Shown here: positions 1 to 7,842 of the stretch, in pieces | How the letters are laid out: every line of letters starts with the position of its first letter | How positions within the stretch are numbered: position 1 is the stretch's first letter | Assembly (NCBI GenBank): GCA_938003875.1 | Contig: CALKWO010000260.1 | Location: 1 to 50,476, forward strand | Reading direction: 5' to 3' | DNA length: 50,476 nucleotides | Origin: an uncultured bacterium | GTDB taxonomy: Bacteria > Planctomycetota > Uabimicrobiia > Uabimicrobiales > JABWCH01 | Notes under the pieces: generated by a model | The model's database searches: none | Seen by the model: only the letters and a program-made list of their open reading frames with translations | Told to the model about the DNA's origin: nothing | Made by a program: the position numbers and the translations under genes

Positions 1-45
1 GCGTAGAGGTCGAAAAATGTTATTTCTCGCCTTAGAGGCAGCGGA

Positions 46-360
46 ATATAGGTTTATAGTTTTTCTGTAAGGGAAATGTGCATTTTTCCCTGCGTTTTTT
101 CTGGCTTTTCTGTGAAAGAAGTGCCTCTTTCCCCTGCACTTTTTCCGATTTTTTAGTGAGGAAAGTGCCTCTCTCCCCTGCACTTTTTCTGGCTTTTCCG
201 TGAAAGAAGTGCCTCTTTCCCCTGCACTTTTTCCGATTTTTTAGTGAAGAAAGTGCCTCTCTCCCCTGCATGTTTTATAGTTTTTCTGTAAGGGAAATGT
301 GCATTTTCATTTGCACTTTTTTGGGCTTTCCTTTGAGAAAAACGCACATTTCCTCCTGCT
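46..360. repeat. 44-bp tandem repeat with a hairpin in each unit
   Basis: About seven imperfect units, with the shared CTGCAC-like word recurring near 90, 134, 178, 222, 266, 310 and 356. Two variants alternate in the middle of the array. The best units contain AAAGTGC, a C/T-rich 11-base loop, then GCACTTT, so each could form a small hairpin. The unit length is not a multiple of three, so the open frames crossing it are unlikely to be coding. It lies just downstream of the stop of the leftward gene ending at 363. Confidence 0.8.
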
Positions 361-362
361 TT

Positions 363-1346
363 TTACGACTTTTTGGCTTCAGTGGTTTCATTATCTTCTT
401 GTTGATTTGATGAAGATTCCACGACTTCAGCTTCCCTTTCAATGACTTCAGCTTCCGTAGATCGGATCTCCGCCTCCGCCTGAATCGTTTCCGAGATTCT
501 CTTGGTACTGAGCGATTCGAAGCATCTATTGAGTGCTTGGATGTGCGCCTCATCCCTTATTTCTTCTACTTTTTCAAAGGATGCTACGTAAAACTTGCCG
601 CGCTCATTGATCTGGAGTTTCAGTGCTATGGTGAGCGAAAAGCTTCGAAGATGGAGTTCTTTCCTCTGCAACATCGCCTGTCTTTTTTTGAGGTAAATCG
701 AGCCAAGCAGGCTTTTCACCACTGGTATCCCCATCCCGTGAAAGATCAGGAAGAACGGACTTAATAACTCATCTACGCACAGAAAATTTATCGCTTCTTT
801 GCATTTCGGCGACCGGCTTCCGTTCTCCGTTGGTTCGTCTGGCCACATCGCGAACGGGCAAATGGTTTTCTTCTGTCCATTGGTTTTTATCACACAGTAC
901 TCTGATTTCGGTTCCTCGCCTGATTCTTGGAGTACTGCTTCTCTTGATGGCGCAACTCCGTCATAGGAGAAACATTCCCTTGTTCCTGAGAAGTCTCCGG
1001 GCGGGAACAATACCCTGCCATTTTGTCTGGTCAAGAACACGATATTTTCCAGTTTCGGCCTCTCTTCATGCGTCAGAGTGTTGTAAAACACGCCTTCTTT
1101 TGCGCCTTCGATCCTGCTACTTGGCTGGATAATTTTATAGCGCGGAACAATGAGATCATCTGAGGAAAACTCTTCTTCTGAATCATCGTTTGTTACCCAG
1201 TCGGGTTCTTCTTCTACCGGAGGCATAAGCAAATGCTGAGGAGTTTGTGTAAGTTTACGTTCATTTCTCAGCCGGTTTTTCGCGTCATTAAACGTCTCGC
1301 CCTGTCTTCGATTCTGGTTTATGGTTTGCAATTCAGTAAGCATCAT
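363..1346 (-). CDS. Phage/plasmid-type hypothetical protein, possible ssDNA-binding
   Basis: A 327-residue protein that I do not recognise with certainty. The N-terminal ~65 residues are polar and acidic. A compact middle (about 65-260) follows, with a cysteine cluster (ECFSYDG, SEYCV, ICPFAMW, KCKEAINFLC) that could bind zinc, then a segment containing FLIFHGMGIPV. The last ~50 residues are Glu-rich and repetitive (EAEIRSTEAEVIEREAEVVE), probably disordered or coiled. The architecture (central fold, acidic tail) and the nuclease-like neighbour suggest a phage or plasmid recombination or ssDNA-binding protein, but this is inference. The start has AAAGGA 7 bases upstream of ATG ATG. It lies 40 bases downstream of the Cas4/RecB-like gene, so the two are probably one leftward operon. 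Confidence 0.55.
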   Translation of the reverse strand: MMLTELQTINQNRRQGETFNDAKNRLRNERKLTQTPQHLLMPPVEEEPDWVTNDDSEEEFSSDDLIVPRYKIIQPSSRIEGAKEGVFYNTLTHEERPKLENIVFLTRQNGRVLFPPGDFSGTRECFSYDGVAPSREAVLQESGEEPKSEYCVIKTNGQKKTICPFAMWPDEPTENGSRSPKCKEAINFLCVDELLSPFFLIFHGMGIPVVKSLLGSIYLKKRQAMLQRKELHLRSFSLTIALKLQINERGKFYVASFEKVEEIRDEAHIQALNRCFESLSTKRISETIQAEAEIRSTEAEVIEREAEVVESSSNQQEDNETTEAKKS

Positions 1347-1386
1347 ATTAAATTCCTTTCATAAATTTATTCCGAACATAGTTCGA

Positions 1387-2316
1387 TTATTGCTGGAAAC
1401 ATTCGATATATTCTTCCATTTGTTCCATTTCGATCACATCATTTTTGCAACAATATGCGAACGGACAGATCGCACACCCGCACGGGTTCGTAACCCGCAT
1501 CGGGAAATACTGAAGCTCAATCCCTGCCGCAGCGGTGAGTACTTCATACTCAAAATCAAGCAGCATTTGCTCCGTCCTAGGTACTGGGATTTTCGGATCG
1601 CCTTTCCAATCCCCTTTTTGGCCTTTGCCATTTCGTTTGTATTCTTCGAGGTATGGAAAATAGAAACAGTACACTTTCGGGATCAGATTGACTTGCACTT
1701 CTTCGGAGCAATCTTCGTTTTCTGGATACAATTTTCCCTGCCAGACCGCATACGCAGAAATCGAGGTTTGAAAATCTCTGGCGAGGAAATTCTGCGACGG
1801 TGCTTGCGATGACGTATTGAAGATAAGCACCTCAATCTCGTTCTGCACTTGCCTCACCTGATCTATTTTCCCGCAAAACACAGTGTCGCCGATCTCCGTT
1901 TCGAAGCGCACATCGTTGAACAAAACCTGCGAATGATTTTCCAGTTTCATGTACCTCGTACACCAGGTTTTGATCTCATTAAGCGTCTTTTGTGACTTAG
2001 TCACTGCCTCAGTCGCCTCCTTATTTTTCGTCGCAGGTTTGGCTTGGACCACGATCTCTTCAAGCTCTTTCTGATCCACTTTCGGGTCGGAAATTTCAGT
2101 TTTCCAAACCTCTTCGCATCGTTTCCCTATCACTTCATCAGTCAATTCTCCCGCATTTTTGTTTTCCTCATGGACTTTTTGAAGTACATTTCGAACCGCG
2201 ATGGCCTTGCACAGTGACAAACTTTTCTGCCGCGGTTCGATTTTATTGATGCAGTGAAGTTCATAGGCTTTGGGACATTTTACGTAGAGTTCTAAGTCAC
2301 TTATCGAAATCTTCAT
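1387..2316 (-). CDS. Cas4/RecB-like PD-(D/E)XK family protein with Fe-S cysteines, active site degraded
   Basis: About 309 residues from the ATG at 2316, which has AAAGGAGG 9 bases upstream; the TTG two codons earlier is too close to that site. The N-terminus has a YVKCPKAYEL motif with the first cysteine, and the C-terminus has CGCAICPFAYCC, the cysteine pattern of 4Fe-4S-bound Cas4/AddB/RecB-like nucleases. A GKIDQV motif (family GxxD) is present, followed by a QTSISAYAV segment where the QxxxY motif is expected. However, the strand that normally reads (V/I)DYKT reads LIFNTSS, so the metal-binding Asp and the Lys are missing. Family members are 5'-3' ssDNA exonucleases in recombination or CRISPR adaptation. 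This copy may be structural or inactive. Confidence 0.7.
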   Translation of the reverse strand: MKISISDLELYVKCPKAYELHCINKIEPRQKSLSLCKAIAVRNVLQKVHEENKNAGELTDEVIGKRCEEVWKTEISDPKVDQKELEEIVVQAKPATKNKEATEAVTKSQKTLNEIKTWCTRYMKLENHSQVLFNDVRFETEIGDTVFCGKIDQVRQVQNEIEVLIFNTSSQAPSQNFLARDFQTSISAYAVWQGKLYPENEDCSEEVQVNLIPKVYCFYFPYLEEYKRNGKGQKGDWKGDPKIPVPRTEQMLLDFEYEVLTAAAGIELQYFPMRVTNPCGCAICPFAYCCKNDVIEMEQMEEYIECFQQ

Positions 2317-2322
2317 AGGCAA

Positions 2323-2935
2323 TATCCTCCTTTTGGGTTTGTAATTGAGTGCAGGAATGAAAAAAATAAATTCGAAATCAGATGCTAAAAAAAAATTCTT
2401 ATTTCCCTCTTCTCATGCAGGTTATTGAGCGCAACGGGACGGATTTTACAACTGAATTCCCGCTTTTCTCTTGGCACTTCATTGTGAGCTGATGAAAAAA
2501 AAATCTACAAAAGAATGCTAAAAGGAAATTTTTTATAAGACTGGAATGGTGGAGTTTTCCGCAAGTTCCAAAGCAGGCTTAAGGCAGGACATTGCTTTGC
2601 TAGAGCAAGTTTTGTGGCAAGAGGATGGTAAAGATGGATGCAACAAGAGAAGCCACTTCGTGCTTTTTTATGTCACGTTCCCTGTCATATTTCTGGTTTT
2701 AAAATAAATCCACAAAAATAACTTTAAGTCTAATATGATTCAATAGTTGTGTTGTTATTAAGTAGTCCTACTTTTTCCCTAAAAACCGTGATCTCTCTGA
2801 GTGAATTCAGTACTATTTTATGCTCAGATTTTTCTTTACATTCAAATAGTGGTACAAGAAAATTTTTTACGAAAACGAGATTTTATGGTATGCTAGTTGA
2901 CATTCAAACTTCATCTAATGTAAAGGATATTCACT
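2323..2935. other. Intergenic region between divergent genes
   Basis: This AT-rich stretch of about 610 bases separates the leftward Cas4-like gene from the rightward HEPN gene. I see no supported coding sequence. One sigma-70-like promoter candidate is given separately. Short A-runs occur near 2391 and 2497. Confidence 0.5.
2866..2894 (+). promoter_or_regulatory. Candidate sigma-70 promoter for the HEPN gene
   Basis: TTTACG (2866-2871), 17-base spacer, then TATGCT (2889-2894) with an upstream TGG giving an extended -10 look. Transcription would start near 2901. The ribosome site AAAGGA (2922-2927) sits 8 bases before the ATG at 2936. A second -35-like TTGACA at 2897 has no good -10 partner. 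Confidence 0.4.
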
Positions 2936-3781
2936 ATGGATTACACATATGAAGAAATGCGGTCTTTTGCAATGAATATTTTAGCAAACAGACTTCCATA
3001 CAAAGCTGGAGATCAATATGTAAACTTTGAAGATGCTATCGCACAAGCTATCAGAGATTCAGAAAATGCGACTCCTAAAAAAACTAAAGGCCGTGAAAGT
3101 GCGATGCAAACTCACTCTAGTAATGAAGGAAAATTATCTCCACATACTCGTGATCTCGTATTAGAAGTTTTTTGGGGATTATTTCGGGATGGGATTATTA
3201 CTCTTGGATCCGATTATATGAATAGAGAGTTTCCTTTTTTTAAAGTTTCAGAATTTGGTAAAAAAATTTTAGAAGGGGGAAACGTTTATTTCTTTCACGA
3301 TGTTTCTACTTATGAAAAATTGATAAAAGAGCAAATCCCAGCTATAGAAGAAACAACTCTTATCTATCTGAAAGAGGCAATGCAAGCTTTTTTGAGTGGC
3401 TGTGTTCTATCATCTACTGTTATGCTCGGGGTATCAGTTGAGGATTCATTTACAAGACTATTGGAAACGATAGAAAAGAACGTTGATTATTGCGATAAAT
3501 TCAAAAATGCTATAGAAGAAACAACTCTTCTAAGAAAATTCAATAAATTTAATAACATTATCCAGCAACTATTAAAAACTCTTCCCCAAAATATCAAAGA
3601 AAATATGGAAACTGATTTCATTGGCATTCTGAATATGATCCGCAATTTTCGTAATGAATCTGGGCATCCCAGCGGCAGAATCATTGCGAGGGAACAATGC
3701 TATGTGTTGCTCCAATTGTTCATTCCTTGTTGTAAAAAAATATATGAATTAATCCATTTTTTTCAAGAAAAGCAAATATAA
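2936..3781 (+). CDS. Winged-helix plus HEPN-domain protein (probable RNase-type defence protein)
   Basis: 281 residues. A small N-terminal helical region and a lysine-rich linker are followed by a winged-helix-like segment around residues 65-120 (DLVLEVFWGLFRDGIITLG ... FKVSEFGKKILEG). The C-terminal half is all-helical and carries R239-N-E-S-G-H244, matching the R-x4-6-H signature of HEPN ribonucleases, followed by a hydrophobic closing helix. HEPN domains commonly act as metal-independent RNases in toxin-antitoxin, Abi and CRISPR systems. The start has AAAGGA at good spacing. It heads a run of closely spaced small genes. Function as a defence RNase is inference; the RxxxxH motif is visible. 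Confidence 0.6.
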   Translation: MDYTYEEMRSFAMNILANRLPYKAGDQYVNFEDAIAQAIRDSENATPKKTKGRESAMQTHSSNEGKLSPHTRDLVLEVFWGLFRDGIITLGSDYMNREFPFFKVSEFGKKILEGGNVYFFHDVSTYEKLIKEQIPAIEETTLIYLKEAMQAFLSGCVLSSTVMLGVSVEDSFTRLLETIEKNVDYCDKFKNAIEETTLLRKFNKFNNIIQQLLKTLPQNIKENMETDFIGILNMIRNFRNESGHPSGRIIAREQCYVLLQLFIPCCKKIYELIHFFQEKQI

Positions 3782-3795
3782 GGAAAAGACCAATG

Positions 3796-4347
3796 ATGCC
3801 CAAAGAACTTTTCCCTTCCTCTTACGAATGCGACTGCGGCCACCAGTTGGATTTCTGCGAGAACACCGTGAACGAAATGAAAAGAATGAGCATGAGAAAG
3901 AAGCAATATCTTGGCGGCAGTGACGGACATAAGGTCGTATTTTTCCAAGGCGAGATGGTGGATATGATCTGCCCTAACCAAAAACCTAAAAAACAAGAGA
4001 ATAGCAAGAAAACTCCTCGTAAGAAAACCACCGGAATCCCTGATGAAATCAAAACCAAAGTATCAGAACTCATCGAAAAATTTAACAAGCAAACCTTCAA
4101 AGACCCGGAAATATTCTACGTCCCAAGATACAAAGGGAAATATCTCTACTTGAATCGTAACGAATCTGGTGATCTTGTCCCCATCTGCCGTCTTGAATTT
4201 AATGGCAAACTCAATAACTGGGGCTTCGCTCTCTACAAATACAGCGACGAACGATACGACCCGAACGAATTTTTCTCCGGCATGAAATACGTTAATGGTA
4301 CTATCGCTGGCGCTATGAAGGCAGGTATGAAAGCGTATCCAGATTAA
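3796..4347 (+). CDS. Hypothetical protein with N-terminal cysteine motif
   Basis: 183 residues from the second of two adjacent ATG codons (3793 and 3796); the choice is uncertain. The N-terminal ~55 residues contain ECDCGHQLDFCENTVNEMK and a distal MICP, a set of cysteines that could bind one zinc ion. A basic, proline-containing linker (about residues 60-80) follows. The C-terminal part (about 85-183) has alternating aromatic and charged residues (FYVPRYKGKYLYLNR) suggestive of a small beta-rich domain. I do not recognise the family. It lies 14 bases after the HEPN gene and 29 bases before the next gene, so co-transcription is likely. Confidence 0.6.
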   Translation: MPKELFPSSYECDCGHQLDFCENTVNEMKRMSMRKKQYLGGSDGHKVVFFQGEMVDMICPNQKPKKQENSKKTPRKKTTGIPDEIKTKVSELIEKFNKQTFKDPEIFYVPRYKGKYLYLNRNESGDLVPICRLEFNGKLNNWGFALYKYSDERYDPNEFFSGMKYVNGTIAGAMKAGMKAYPD

Positions 4348-4376
4348 AACTTAGAATAAAAAAGGAAGAAACTCTC

Positions 4377-4901
4377 ATGCCAAAAAAGAAAAAGAATGAT
4401 GAATCGAAGAATCCGTCAGAACCCAAAAGCAAATCTCCAAGAAAGAAAAAGACAATCCCATCCGAATTCGAAAGCCATATCTTTGAAACCAGAGAAAAAG
4501 AAGAATCATTAAATTGGGAGCCGAATTTAAGTAAAAAGGGACTCAGAAAACTGGCGGAAGACTACGAGACCATGGATTTATTGGGAGCCGTTGACTCCTT
4601 AGATGCGATCCGATACCTCACAGGAGATCAAGGAATCAATATGCCTCCGCAGCTCCGTTTTGATCTCATGGAACTTCATAGTTTGATGTTTCGGTTATTG
4701 AGGGAAGGCGGAAAACTCTCCAAGAAGGAAAAAGAAAAACTTTTCGATTTAATCGAAAGCACGGAGGATGATATATACACGATTATCGAGAACGCCGAGA
4801 AAATTATGAAAATACTGCGCCCTCTGTATGAACTTTTTGGCGATCCCGACAATCCCAAGGACAATGCTTCAGGGTTAGAGGATTTAAATGATGAAGACTG
4901 A
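4377..4901 (+). CDS. Small charged hypothetical protein
   Basis: 174 residues, starting with a strongly basic stretch of about 30 residues (lysine and serine rich) and ending with a mostly helical, acidic region. A ribosome site AAGGAAGAA precedes the ATG. No family signature is recognisable. It sits between the cysteine-motif protein and the DUF6933-like protein with short gaps, so it is probably part of the same transcription unit. It could be a regulatory or antitoxin-like partner, but nothing in the sequence proves that. Confidence 0.5.
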   Translation: MPKKKKNDESKNPSEPKSKSPRKKKTIPSEFESHIFETREKEESLNWEPNLSKKGLRKLAEDYETMDLLGAVDSLDAIRYLTGDQGINMPPQLRFDLMELHSLMFRLLREGGKLSKKEKEKLFDLIESTEDDIYTIIENAEKIMKILRPLYELFGDPDNPKDNASGLEDLNDED

Positions 4902-4948
4902 AACTATCAAAAGAACCGCTTACCGTAAAAAATTTTTGGAAAATACCA

Positions 4949-5488
4949 ATGAACCTCCTCTACTGCACGCAAAAATTGCTCAAAGATATAGGCCAGATTC
5001 CGCAAGAACTTGAGGAACCTCCTTTCAATTCTCAATTGGGAAACTGGTATGCGAATCTGCTCCGTATATCACGGAAAAAGATTATTCTTTTCACCAATGA
5101 GAAAACCCTCTTTTCGTTTTTGGGAGAGGGAACAAAATCAAGCTCTCTCATGGTGAAAACCTTGCTGCTCGCAGGAATGAGATCTTATCTTTTGGCGGAA
5201 GGGATCAAAGATTCTCTTGTAGAATCACTCCTCTTAGAGTACCAGGAACTGGGGTTTGCCAAAACAAACAACCGACGGATTTTGGGATCTATGAATGATA
5301 TTGCAAGTCTGTTTGATTACTCTATTGCTAGCCGAGGTGGCTTCGATTATTGTAATCTTGTAGAAATTACGAAAAATATCAACCAAGCACCCATGAAATT
5401 CTTGAAATACCGATGCGCCTCTGATTGTATCCACGAAATTTTCGATGCTTCTATGGGTTTACCGAAATATGGCCGTATTTGCGAATGA
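4949..5488 (+). CDS. DUF6933-like protein
   Basis: 179 residues. The opening MNLLYCTQKLLKDI, followed by LGNWYANLLRISRKKIILFTNEKTLFS, matches my recollection of the DUF6933 family, small MazF-like-fold proteins of unknown role often found singly in accessory regions. The ribosome site is weak. The stop is 2 bases before the ATG of the next gene at 5491, which suggests translational coupling. Family assignment is from memory of the N-terminal pattern. Confidence 0.55.
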   Translation: MNLLYCTQKLLKDIGQIPQELEEPPFNSQLGNWYANLLRISRKKIILFTNEKTLFSFLGEGTKSSSLMVKTLLLAGMRSYLLAEGIKDSLVESLLLEYQELGFAKTNNRRILGSMNDIASLFDYSIASRGGFDYCNLVEITKNINQAPMKFLKYRCASDCIHEIFDASMGLPKYGRICE

Positions 5489-5490
5489 CT

Positions 5491-5832
5491 ATGCCCAAAG
5501 ATATTAAGAGTCTGAATGATTTATCTATTACGCCCAGCCAGCCGATTTTCCATACTAGGATATTTCTTTTTGGGATTTTACCCATTGATTATTCTGATCT
5601 GACATTGCTTGAGATAAAAATCAATGAAGGATTTGCAGAAGAATCCCCAATGGGTTCGATGAAATTGTGGCGACATGAAAGAAAAATTCTACCGACCGCG
5701 ATTGGCAGCAAAATTATTGATCACCTTACGTTTCAGCCAAAATGGGGAAATTCTATAGTAGCATGGTTTATTCGCAAGCTATTTGAACATCGCCATAATG
5801 TCTTAAAACGCTATTTGAATCCAAAGGTCTAA
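5491..5832 (+). CDS. SRPBCC/START-like small protein
   Basis: 113 residues from the ATG at 5491. An earlier in-frame ATG at 5425 would overlap the preceding gene and adds no conserved sequence. The central WRHERKILPT and the later IDHLTFQPKWG ... WFIRKLFEHRHNVLKRYL follow the pattern of the SRPBCC superfamily (W-x-H-x-R, then D-x-(L/V)-x-(F/Y), then a long C-terminal helix ending F-x-x-R-x-x-x-L). These helix-grip proteins bind hydrophobic ligands. At 113 residues it is slightly short for the family, and the ligand cannot be deduced. Confidence 0.5.
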   Translation: MPKDIKSLNDLSITPSQPIFHTRIFLFGILPIDYSDLTLLEIKINEGFAEESPMGSMKLWRHERKILPTAIGSKIIDHLTFQPKWGNSIVAWFIRKLFEHRHNVLKRYLNPKV

Positions 5833-5869
5833 CTCAATACCACACCAAATCAGAAGCAATGGTAACAAA

Positions 5870-6640
5870 ATGGAGAAATATATAATAATGGAAGAAAATG
5901 AAAAAAATTGGTTAAAAGAAAAAATAATTTTTTCGTCTGTAACACTTATCAGACTAAGAGATTCGGAACCAGTAGACTTTGGCTCTGGATGTATAGTTCT
6001 GTATTGTAATTATCGGCTACTATTGACAGTTTTTCATGTGGTGGAACATTGTAATGATTGGTATTTACAAGGAAAAGTAGATTGGGAAAATAATAGGTCT
6101 TTACTTTATCCAATTGGAGAAATGAATTACTTAAAAAGATTGAATTTAAATCCTTATCAAATTGAAAATGTAGACTTTGTTTATAGTTTTATTCCAGATA
6201 ATGTTAAACCTTTTTGGTATGGTGGAGATGGTAAACGTGAAATAGTAGAAGTAGAGAATATAATATCTGATATAAATTTTGATATAGAAATGTCTCTGCA
6301 AAAAAAATACAGATTTTGGGGAATCATTGGTCGTTCTTATGATAAGAAACATCCTTATTTTCAAAGTAGGATAGAACGAGGCCGAGAACTATTTATGACT
6401 CTTCGCTATGCGAAAAAAGATAAAGATTTGTATGTTTTTGAAGTAGAAGAAAGTAATTTTGGTGAGAAACATCCTGGCGACCCCTTTATTAAAGGGTGCA
6501 GTGGCTCTCCCATAATGGACGATGATGGAAATATAGTATCTTTAGTTTGTTCAGGCAAAAAACAACAAAATTATATTTTTGGTCTAGCCTTAAAAGATTA
6601 TAAAGTGTGTTTAGATATATTATGTGGGATCATAAAATAA
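5870..6640 (+). CDS. Stand-alone trypsin-like serine protease
   Basis: 256 residues. The trypsin-fold triad is visible: His56 in LLTVFHVV, Asp102 in NVDFVYSF, and Ser211 in GCSGSPI. There is no signal peptide, so it is predicted to be cytoplasmic. Cytoplasmic trypsin-like proteases of this type are common activating components of bacterial conflict systems, where they process partner proteins. Unlike the related protease at 7842 it lacks TPRs and an adaptor domain. An internal ATG at codon 7 (5888) is an alternative start. Base composition is notably AT-rich compared with neighbours. Confidence 0.75.
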   Translation: MEKYIIMEENEKNWLKEKIIFSSVTLIRLRDSEPVDFGSGCIVLYCNYRLLLTVFHVVEHCNDWYLQGKVDWENNRSLLYPIGEMNYLKRLNLNPYQIENVDFVYSFIPDNVKPFWYGGDGKREIVEVENIISDINFDIEMSLQKKYRFWGIIGRSYDKKHPYFQSRIERGRELFMTLRYAKKDKDLYVFEVEESNFGEKHPGDPFIKGCSGSPIMDDDGNIVSLVCSGKKQQNYIFGLALKDYKVCLDILCGIIK

Positions 6641-6689
6641 TTGCTACCTCGAAGCTGAAATTTGAAACAATAGCCCGCCATGCCTTTCA

Positions 6690-6776
6690 GAATAGAGTTG
6701 GAAAGCAGTCCAGAGATGGCTTTGAAACACTAGAAAATAGCCATCACCCCTCTCTGAACGTCCAGATTTTCATTGC
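6690..6776. repeat. Dispersed repeat copy (CTCTCTGAACGTCCAG family)
   Basis: The word CTCTCTGAACGTCCAGATTT occurs at 6750-6769, preceded by a GAATAGAGTTGG...GATGGCTT segment near 6690-6725. Both parts recur at 10.3 kb and 18.2-18.4 kb. The copy fills most of the gap between the stand-alone protease and the PLC-like gene. It may be a MITE-like or recombination-prone intergenic element. Confidence 0.6.
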
Positions 6777-6933
6777 CAAAAAAGCTGTTGTATCCATAGC
6801 TAAAATTCCACATTTTTACGACATTTCCCCAATTTTTTCTTCCTATGTTTTGCTTCCTCTGTTATAATTTTTTTAATGGTCATAAATAAGCCTTATAGGT
6901 TTTTCTGTGAAAATAAATGGGAGGCAAAGAGAT

Positions 6934-7842
6934 ATGGATTTGTATTATTTTTACACCGATTCCCAGGGAAGATGGCATCTTTTGGAAGAAGGGAAAGAAA
7001 TCCCTGAAGATGTAGGAAATGTTACCAGTATTTTTTGTACGGACTCGGATGAGACCAAAAAGAGTCTGTTGGCTGTAAATCAAAAGATTGCCCCGCCCGG
7101 GATTATCTATATTCTGCGGTGTACCCATAACACCCATTATGAAATGACCCGGGAAGTTTTGGAGCATGAGGGTTTCAGAGGAGGTTCTCTAGAAGTATTG
7201 GCAGCCGGAGCAAGGGACGTTGATCTTTATAAATTTGCCGTGGAAGCCCCGCACGCTACCTCGCCTCAGAATAAAGATGGCCGCCCGGAGGGGACGGCAA
7301 AAGAGAATGCAGAGCGATTCATCGAATGGATGAAGAAACTGGAAGATAAATTTAGCTCATTCTTAGCTGAAAAAAAATTTCAGGAATCTCTTTACGTTTT
7401 AGGCTGGATGTGTCATGGTATTCAGGACTTGTACGTCCATAGAGGTATGACTCCGAGGGAGCATATCTGGCTCCAAAGCCATAAATCCCACCCTGATAAA
7501 AATTTCAACAGCGATAAATGTCGCGACTGGACGGTAAAATTCTATAGAAAACTCCAGGAAAGGTATCATCTGAAAAAATACGGGGACAATTTTTTCCGTA
7601 TTTCCGCACCATCTTTTAAAAGATGCGTGGTCGAAGGCTTGAACGATCTGATCTCAGACTGGGGTCAAAATCTTTCCGAAATGGTCGAATTCGTAGGGAT
7701 AGAGACGCTGGAGCGGAGCAAAGTTGTTGTAGATTATGTAAAGTTTATGTTTGGGGCAGAACCTTCGAAAAAAGATAATTTGATGCCACTCCATGACTGG
7801 CATCGAGATCCAGGAGTAGATTGGTTTTGGGAGAGACTGTAA
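6934..7842 (+). CDS. Zn-dependent phospholipase C/HD-like metal-dependent hydrolase
   Basis: 302 residues from the ATG at 6934 (GGGAGG upstream); the frame is open 9 codons further but the extension is unlikely. The core has HNTHYEMTREVLEHEG, then a RDVDLYKF segment and PHAT, and the helix YVLGWMCHGIQDLYVHRGM, which resembles the H-x(3)-D helix of the zinc-phospholipase C/S1-P1 nuclease fold (family: ALGHxLHxIQDxxxPxH). The His and Asp residues would bind metal. Its stop overlaps the ATG of the protease-TPR-EAD gene (TAATG), so the two are translationally coupled. It may be a lipid- or phosphodiester-cleaving effector controlled by the coupled protease; this is inference. Confidence 0.55.
   Translation: MDLYYFYTDSQGRWHLLEEGKEIPEDVGNVTSIFCTDSDETKKSLLAVNQKIAPPGIIYILRCTHNTHYEMTREVLEHEGFRGGSLEVLAAGARDVDLYKFAVEAPHATSPQNKDGRPEGTAKENAERFIEWMKKLEDKFSSFLAEKKFQESLYVLGWMCHGIQDLYVHRGMTPREHIWLQSHKSHPDKNFNSDKCRDWTVKFYRKLQERYHLKKYGDNFFRISAPSFKRCVVEGLNDLISDWGQNLSEMVEFVGIETLERSKVVVDYVKFMFGAEPSKKDNLMPLHDWHRDPGVDWFWERL

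Noticed and set aside
46..360. CRISPR-like array
   Set aside because: Units are contiguous 44-bp imperfect repeats with no unique spacers, and no cas genes other than a Cas4-like relative of phage/plasmid type.
1321..1812. Plus-strand open frame opposite the Cas4-like gene
   Set aside because: It is antisense to a gene with clear Fe-S cysteine motifs and a good ribosome site; composition is that of a shadow frame.
6880..7167. Minus-strand frame opposite the PLC-like gene
   Set aside because: Antisense shadow without ribosome site; the plus frame has family motifs and coupled translation.
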